Source: Pseudomonas sp. v388 (lineage in GTDB: Bacteria > Pseudomonadota > Gammaproteobacteria > Pseudomonadales > Pseudomonadaceae). Taken from it: a stretch of DNA of 64,000 nucleotides. Positions 59,901 to 64,000 of this stretch are shown here, piece after piece. Under the pieces are notes generated by a model. The model had not been told where the DNA came from. It was given only the letters and a program-made list of their open reading frames with translations, and did not search any database. The position numbers and the translations under genes are program-made. The first letter of the stretch is position 1, and every line of letters begins with the position of its first letter. Location: positions 36,406 to 100,405 of the forward strand of contig NZ_RHQN01000012.1 of NCBI RefSeq assembly GCF_003935425.1, read 5' to 3'.

Positions 59901-60386
59901 TCAGCGTGCTGCCTTCTCATTCCTCAACATCAACAGCTCTGACGCCTTGTTGTAATCGGCCTGGAATGCCTGGCTGCTGATCCATTCGATGGCGGTGTCT
60001 TCGTCTTCGTTGTGGACGATGGCGCGGTACATGATGAGCAGGCCCATCATGAAGTCGGTGGCCGGCTCTTCGTCTTCTTCGGCAATCACCAGTTCCAGCA
60101 CCGGGTATTGCAGGAACACCGCGCACAGCGCCAGCTGGCTGATGGCTTCGGCCTGTTTCATGGCCTGAAACAGGTCGTCATATTCAGCGGGGTCGAACCC
60201 GTTCTCGACGATGTCCTTGAAGTCGAATGTGCTCAGGTCGATCTCGACGTCATCGAAGGGCTGATCCACCAGCGCCGAGGCGAACAGCGGATGCACTGCG
60301 TTTTTCACCGGTTTGCCCGAGCGGTTCTGCTTGGCCTTGAGTTTGGCGCGCTTGGCGCGTTTTTGCTGTTTGTCTGGCGAAGCCAT
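59901..60386 (-). CDS. Soluble acidic protein of unknown function
   Basis: A 161-residue protein: strongly basic N-terminus (QQKRAKRAKLKAKQNRSG, about 5-22), then an acidic helical region (LVDQPFDDVEIDLSTFDFKDIVENGFDPAEYDDLFQAMKQAEA, landmarks FDDVEIDLS and DPAEYDDLF) and FMMGLLIMYRAIVHNEDED. No signal peptide. ATG 60386 follows AAAGGACTCGTCC. Family not recognised. The charge split suggests a nucleic-acid or protein-binding role, which is a guess. Confidence 0.75.
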   Translation of the reverse strand: MASPDKQQKRAKRAKLKAKQNRSGKPVKNAVHPLFASALVDQPFDDVEIDLSTFDFKDIVENGFDPAEYDDLFQAMKQAEAISQLALCAVFLQYPVLELVIAEEDEEPATDFMMGLLIMYRAIVHNEDEDTAIEWISSQAFQADYNKASELLMLRNEKAAR

Positions 60387-60487
60387 GGACGAGTCCTTTG
60401 CGGGCAATAGGGTGCAATGGCCGCCATTGAAGCGCAGACCGCCGCAATAGCCAAGCGAACACCCTTACAACATGCCCTGTGGACCCA

Positions 60488-61834
60488 TCAGCGCGGATTG
60501 ATCCTCGACACCACTTCAGACTCGTCCATGCGCGTGGCGAACATGCTGACCGCTTCCACCGCATCGCTGGCGCCGTCACGAATCTGCACGATCACCTGCC
60601 CGGCCTGATCGGCCAGGGTCACGCCGCGATTGGCGCCTTCCTGAGTGGCGTTCATGCTCGAAACCGCTTCACGGGTTTCGGCCAGGATCTTGCTGATCAT
60701 CTCGGCGATTTCCTTGGTCGAGCCACTGGTGCGCCCGGCCAGTTGCCGGACTTCATCGGCCACCACCGCAAAGCCGCGTCCCTGGTCGCCGGCCCGCGCC
60801 GCTTCAATGGCAGCGTTGAGGGCCAGCAGGTTGGTCTGGTCGGCAATCCCACGGATCGTGTTGACGATGGCAGTGATCTGCTCGGAACGGTCACCCAGCT
60901 GTGCAACCAGCCTGGCGGAAACTTCGATGTTCTCTGCAATCTGGCGCATCTCCCGCGCCGTCTCCTGAATCACCTCAGTACCGTGCTCAGCCACTTTCTC
61001 GGTTTCGGCAGAGATGTGGTACGCCCGCGAAGCGCCATGGGAATCGGCTTCCTGCTTTTCGACGCGCTCGGTGATATCGCTGGCGAACTTGACGATCTTG
61101 TCCAGCTTGCCTTCAGCGTCATACACCGGGTTGTAAGTTGCTTCCAGCCAGACCACCTTGCCATGTTTGCCCAGGCGTTTGAATTGCCCGCCGACAAACT
61201 GGCCCAGGTTCAACTTCTGCCACAGTTCGGCATATTCAGGGCTGTTGACCAAAGACGGCTCGCAAAAGCCACGGTGATGCTTGCCCTTGATCTCATTGAG
61301 GGCGTAACCCATGGTGTGCAGAAAGTTCTCGTTGGCCGTCACGACAGTTCCGTCCGGATTGAACTCGCACACCGCCATGGCGCGCTCGACAGCGGCCAGC
61401 TTGCCCTTCATCTCGTTTTCGAGGGCGATATTGCTGGTGACGTCCAGCGCGTACTTGATCACCTTGACGACACTGCCCTGAGCGTCGGTGACGGGGTTGT
61501 AACTGGCTTCGAGCCAGACGGCCTCACCGCTTTTGTTCAGGCGATGGAAAGTCCCGGACATGAACTGACCGGCGCGCAGGCCATTCCACAGCCTGGTGTA
61601 CTCCGCGCTGCGCTGATGGGCAGGCGTGCAGAACTCGCGGTGGCTTTTGCCGATCAGTTCATCGGCTCGATAGCCCATCGTTTTCTGAAAGTTTTCATTG
61701 GTGCGCAGGATCTTGCCTTCAAGATCGAACTCCACGACCGCCATGGAGCGCTCCAATGTGTTGACCAATCCCTTGAGTCCCTCCACCTCGGCCTTCATGG
61801 CTGTCAGTTCAGCGTTGATTTTTTTTCCGAACAT
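60488..61834 (-). CDS. Soluble double-PAS chemoreceptor (BdlA-like)
   Basis: A 448-residue cytoplasmic methyl-accepting protein: helical lead, PAS domain 1 (about 20-140, [18 protein letters not shown]...[12 protein letters not shown]), PAS domain 2 (about 145-262, with the parallel [19 protein letters not shown]) and an MCP signalling domain (about 275-448, with the hairpin tip [23 protein letters not shown]). There is no transmembrane segment or periplasmic sensor. The order matches BdlA of P. aeruginosa, which drives biofilm dispersal. That role here is inference. ATG 61834 is chosen; GTG 61843 is possible. Confidence 0.85.
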   Translation of the reverse strand: MFGKKINAELTAMKAEVEGLKGLVNTLERSMAVVEFDLEGKILRTNENFQKTMGYRADELIGKSHREFCTPAHQRSAEYTRLWNGLRAGQFMSGTFHRLNKSGEAVWLEASYNPVTDAQGSVVKVIKYALDVTSNIALENEMKGKLAAVERAMAVCEFNPDGTVVTANENFLHTMGYALNEIKGKHHRGFCEPSLVNSPEYAELWQKLNLGQFVGGQFKRLGKHGKVVWLEATYNPVYDAEGKLDKIVKFASDITERVEKQEADSHGASRAYHISAETEKVAEHGTEVIQETAREMRQIAENIEVSARLVAQLGDRSEQITAIVNTIRGIADQTNLLALNAAIEAARAGDQGRGFAVVADEVRQLAGRTSGSTKEIAEMISKILAETREAVSSMNATQEGANRGVTLADQAGQVIVQIRDGASDAVEAVSMFATRMDESEVVSRINPR

Positions 61835-62214
61835 ATCCGGCACCGTATTTTTATAAGGACGTTTGCTTACGGGTTATCGCGCTTGAACGACAACTCATGA
61901 ATGCAGGGCAGACCAGCGGTGCACGTATTTTCTGGCGTCAGAAGTTTGCTGCCCAACTTGAGTTTACTTAGGGTGGGAAATCTTTTTCGGGAGTGGAATT
62001 GCCCTGTATGCAGGAACAGTAATGTCCAGCCCCTGTAATAAATCTGTAGTACTTGCAGGCAAGTTCGTTCAAGCGCGGCAAAGGAGTGATCGGGCAGTTT
62101 TCGCGGAGGAGGTCGCCCGTCGGGCTGAGAGAAATTCCAGACAACAAAAAGCCCGCACGAGGCGGGCTTCTTGTGTGCTTTCAGGTGTGCCTGGCATCAC
62201 CTGAAAACGAAAGG
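61835..62214. other. Intergenic region between the chemoreceptor and tRNA-Phe
   Basis: 380 bases containing the receptor promoter on the left and the tRNA-Phe terminator (62149-62169) on the right. No gene. Confidence 0.55.
62149..62169 (-). terminator. Hairpin terminator of tRNA-Phe
   Basis: AAGCCCGC-ACGAG-GCGGGCTT. The minus strand continues TTTGTTG. It lies 46 bases past the tRNA 3' end. Confidence 0.82.
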
Positions 62215-62290
62215 TGGTGCCCAGAGACGGAATCGAACCGCCGACACGGGGATTTTCAATCCCCTGCTCTACCGACTGAGCTATCTGGGC
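62215..62290 (-). tRNA. tRNA-Phe (anticodon GAA)
   Basis: A 76-base cloverleaf with encoded CCA: acceptor GCCCAGA/TCTGGGC, D-arm AGCTCAGTCGGTAGAGC, anticodon loop TTGAAAA in stem GGGGA/TCCCC, T-loop GGTTCGATTCC. It is placed between yggX-mutY and the chemoreceptor as in related genomes. Confidence 0.97.
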
Positions 62291-62392
62291 AACGGGGCGC
62301 ATTAGACGTGTTTTTCAGGAGGTCGTCAAGCGTGTTGTCGAAAAAATTTTGAATCAATACCGACGCTTACGACCTTCACTGCCTGAAACGCT

Positions 62393-62665
62393 TTACTGGG
62401 CGGGTGGAACGTAGCCTTCGGCCTGGGCGTATTCCTCGCCGGAAAGGTACTTGTCCATCTCGGCCTGGAGGAATTTGCGGTCTTCGGCGTTCATCATGTT
62501 CAGGCGTCGTTCGTTGATCAGCAGGGTCTGGTGCTTCTGCCAGTCGGCCCAGGCTTGCTGCGAAACGTGGTTGAAGATGTCTTCGCCCTTGGCGCCCGGA
62601 TACGGAGGGCGTTCCAGGCCTGGAAGTTCTTCTTTGTACTTGCGGCACATTACGGTGCGGGTCAT
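62393..62665 (-). CDS. yggX: YggX, Fe(II)-trafficking/oxidative protection protein
   Basis: A 90-residue protein of the YggX family, linked to protection of iron-sulfur clusters from oxidation. Family motifs: [17 protein letters not shown] (conserved Cys7), [27 protein letters not shown] and [14 protein letters not shown]. It overlaps mutY by 4 bases. The pair also occurs in E. coli. Confidence 0.95.
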   Translation of the reverse strand: MTRTVMCRKYKEELPGLERPPYPGAKGEDIFNHVSQQAWADWQKHQTLLINERRLNMMNAEDRKFLQAEMDKYLSGEEYAQAEGYVPPAQ

Positions 62666-63729
62666 GACGGTTCTCCTGCGTTCAAAACGTCGGCTGCGCG
62701 TTTGAGCAGCTTTTTCACCGGGGCGGCAAGGCCCAGGCGCGGCGGGGTGGCGAGGTTATACCAGAGCCAGTCGGCCTCGGCCACGTGATGGGCCGACTCC
62801 TCGACCGGCACCAGCCAGGGTTCGATGCTCAACTGGAAGTGGCTGAAGGTGTGGACCAGCGCCGGCAGCTCATACGGCTTGCCCATTTCCAGCGAGTGCT
62901 GGGTTGCCAGGTGCTGGAGTTCGTCGAAGTCATTGAGCTCCGGCAAACTCCACAACCCGCCCCACAGGCCCGTGGAAGGGCGTAGGTAAAGCAGAATGGC
63001 GCCGTCGCGATTGGCGAGCATCGGCATCAGGGTGCGCTTCTGTGGGACGGTCTTGCGCGGCTTGGGGATCGGGTAGCGGGTTTCCAGGCCGAGCATGTGC
63101 GCCTGGCAGCCGCGCTCCAGCGGGCAGAGCAGGCAGCTGGGCTTGCTGCGGGTGCAGAGCGTGGCGCCCAGGTCCATCATCGCCTGGGTGTAGTTGTTGA
63201 CCCGGCTGTGCGGCGTGAAGCGCTCCGCCGTAGCCCAGAGCTGTCTGGCCACCTTGGGCTCGCCCGGATAGCCTTCCTGCGCGGTGAAGCGTGCCAGCAC
63301 GCGCTTGACGTTACCGTCGAGGATCGGCGCGCGCAGGCCCATGCTCAGGCTGGCGATGGCGCCTGCGGTGGACAGCCCGATACCCGGCAGCAGAATCAGC
63401 TGTTCGACATCGCGAGGAAATTCTCCGCCGTGCTCGGCCACCACGATCTTCGCGGTTTTCTGCAAATTGCGGGCGCGGGTGTAGTAACCCAGGCCGGTCC
63501 ACAGATGCAGCACTTCGTCTTCCGGCGCGTCGGCCAGAGCCTGCACGGTGGGCAACGCAGCCATGAACCGGTCGAAGTAACCCAGCACGGTGCTGACCTG
63601 GGTCTGCTGCAGCATGATTTCAGACACCCAGACCCGGTACGGCGTTATGGCCTGCTGCCAGGGAAGGTCGTGGCGGCCATGACGGTCATACCAATCCAGC
63701 ACGGCGCTGGAGAATTGCTCGGGTTGCAT
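62662..63729 (-). CDS. mutY: MutY, adenine DNA glycosylase
   Basis: A 355-residue base-excision enzyme that removes adenine opposite 8-oxoguanine. It has [14 protein letters not shown] (catalytic Glu), the helix-hairpin-helix [30 protein letters not shown] (catalytic Asp), the [4Fe-4S] cluster cysteines ([18 protein letters not shown]) and a C-terminal Nudix-like 8-oxoG recognition domain ([19 protein letters not shown]). ATG 63729 is the conserved start; the upstream extension runs into REP DNA. It is first of the mutY-yggX unit. Confidence 0.97.
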   Translation of the reverse strand: MQPEQFSSAVLDWYDRHGRHDLPWQQAITPYRVWVSEIMLQQTQVSTVLGYFDRFMAALPTVQALADAPEDEVLHLWTGLGYYTRARNLQKTAKIVVAEHGGEFPRDVEQLILLPGIGLSTAGAIASLSMGLRAPILDGNVKRVLARFTAQEGYPGEPKVARQLWATAERFTPHSRVNNYTQAMMDLGATLCTRSKPSCLLCPLERGCQAHMLGLETRYPIPKPRKTVPQKRTLMPMLANRDGAILLYLRPSTGLWGGLWSLPELNDFDELQHLATQHSLEMGKPYELPALVHTFSHFQLSIEPWLVPVEESAHHVAEADWLWYNLATPPRLGLAAPVKKLLKRAADVLNAGEPS

Positions 63730-63789
63730 GGTTTGGTGGGTTCTCTGGTTTGACGGTATGAATATGTTCGGCGGTCTTGAGGCCGCCAT

Positions 63790-64000
63790 CGCCAGCGAGC
63801 TGGCTCCTTCAGTTCGGTGAAGATCCTGTAGGAGCGAGCTTGCTCGCGAAGACGTAATGCCAAACGACATGAATGCTGCGCCTGTACTGGCCCTTTCGCC
63901 AGCGAGCTGGCTCCTATAGTTCGGTGAAGATCCTGTAGGAGCGAGCTTGCTCGCGAAGACGTAATGCCAAACGACATGAATGCTGCGCCTGTACTGGCTA
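63790..64000. repeat. Tandem duplication of a 107-bp REP-containing unit
   Basis: Two copies, 63790-63896 and from 63897 to the window end, each with CGCCAGCGAGCTGGCTCC, then TTCGGTGAAGATCCTGTAGGAGCGAGCTTGC and a common stretch to CTGTACTGG. Copies differ in only about two positions near 63807/63914. Recent, possibly longer than the window shows. Confidence 0.9.

Overview
The window comes from a fluorescent Pseudomonas, most likely the P. syringae group. The evidence is high GC with strong third-position bias, REP palindromes of the GTAGGAGCGAGCTTGCTCGCGAA type, and a right half (mutY, yggX, tRNA-Phe, polar amino acid ABC operon, tRNA-Thr, rmlBAC, dctBD, cysQ, nudE, yrfG, lysM-like, LysR, fdhD/fdhF) that follows the order I remember for the PA5147-PA5181 part of the P. 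aeruginosa chromosome. The species call is inference.

Layout. (1) 1-15.75 kb: the distal part of a type VI secretion (T6SS) operon on the + strand: tssJ (cut by the window edge), tssK, tssL with an OmpA-like domain, tssM, tagF, then the complete threonine-phosphorylation control module pppA, ppkA, tagT, tagS, tagR, tagQ. Most genes overlap by 1-8 bases. (2) 15.8-17.3 kb: two extra genes at the operon end. One has a glycine/alanine-rich hydrophobic core and the next, overlapping by 4 bases, is a four-helix membrane protein. They look like a membrane-targeting T6SS effector and its immunity protein. (3) 17.6-31.8 kb: acyl-CoA synthetase, an unknown bitopic protein, a glycine-zipper protein, fdhF-type molybdoenzyme with fdhD and a LysR regulator, a BON-LysM protein, yrfG, nudE-cysQ, a hotdog protein, and the dctB/dctD two-component system. 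(4) 31.9-34.4 kb: rmlB-rmlA-rmlC overlapping end to end, with no rmlD. (5) 34.7-42.2 kb: a 970-residue kinase/M23-like/aminotransferase fusion, agmatine deiminase, a small protein, an OprD-type porin, a membrane protein and a GNAT acetyltransferase.

(6) About 42.7-50.7 kb: a genomic island at the 3' end of tRNA-Thr(UGU). It has a P4-type integrase beside the tRNA, a second unrelated tyrosine recombinase with a co-translated 91-residue partner, and an AT-rich cargo block: a P-loop ATPase, a protein with two PD-(D/E)XK-like nuclease domains and a small Cys/His protein. A decayed copy of the tRNA 3' end at 42727 marks the probable far end. A 155-bp MITE-like element sits between the nuclease and ATPase genes.

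(7) 50.7-64 kb: a J-domain membrane protein, a small DUF6124-like protein behind a highly structured leader, a methyltransferase, an amino acid ABC transporter operon, a GABA-type permease, an unknown acidic protein, a soluble double-PAS (BdlA-like) chemoreceptor, tRNA-Phe, yggX, mutY, and a 107-bp tandem duplication of REP palindromes at the right edge.

The best candidates for undescribed biology are the effector/immunity pair at the end of the T6SS operon, the ATPase plus tandem-nuclease cargo of the tRNA-Thr island, and the kinase-M23-aminotransferase fusion.
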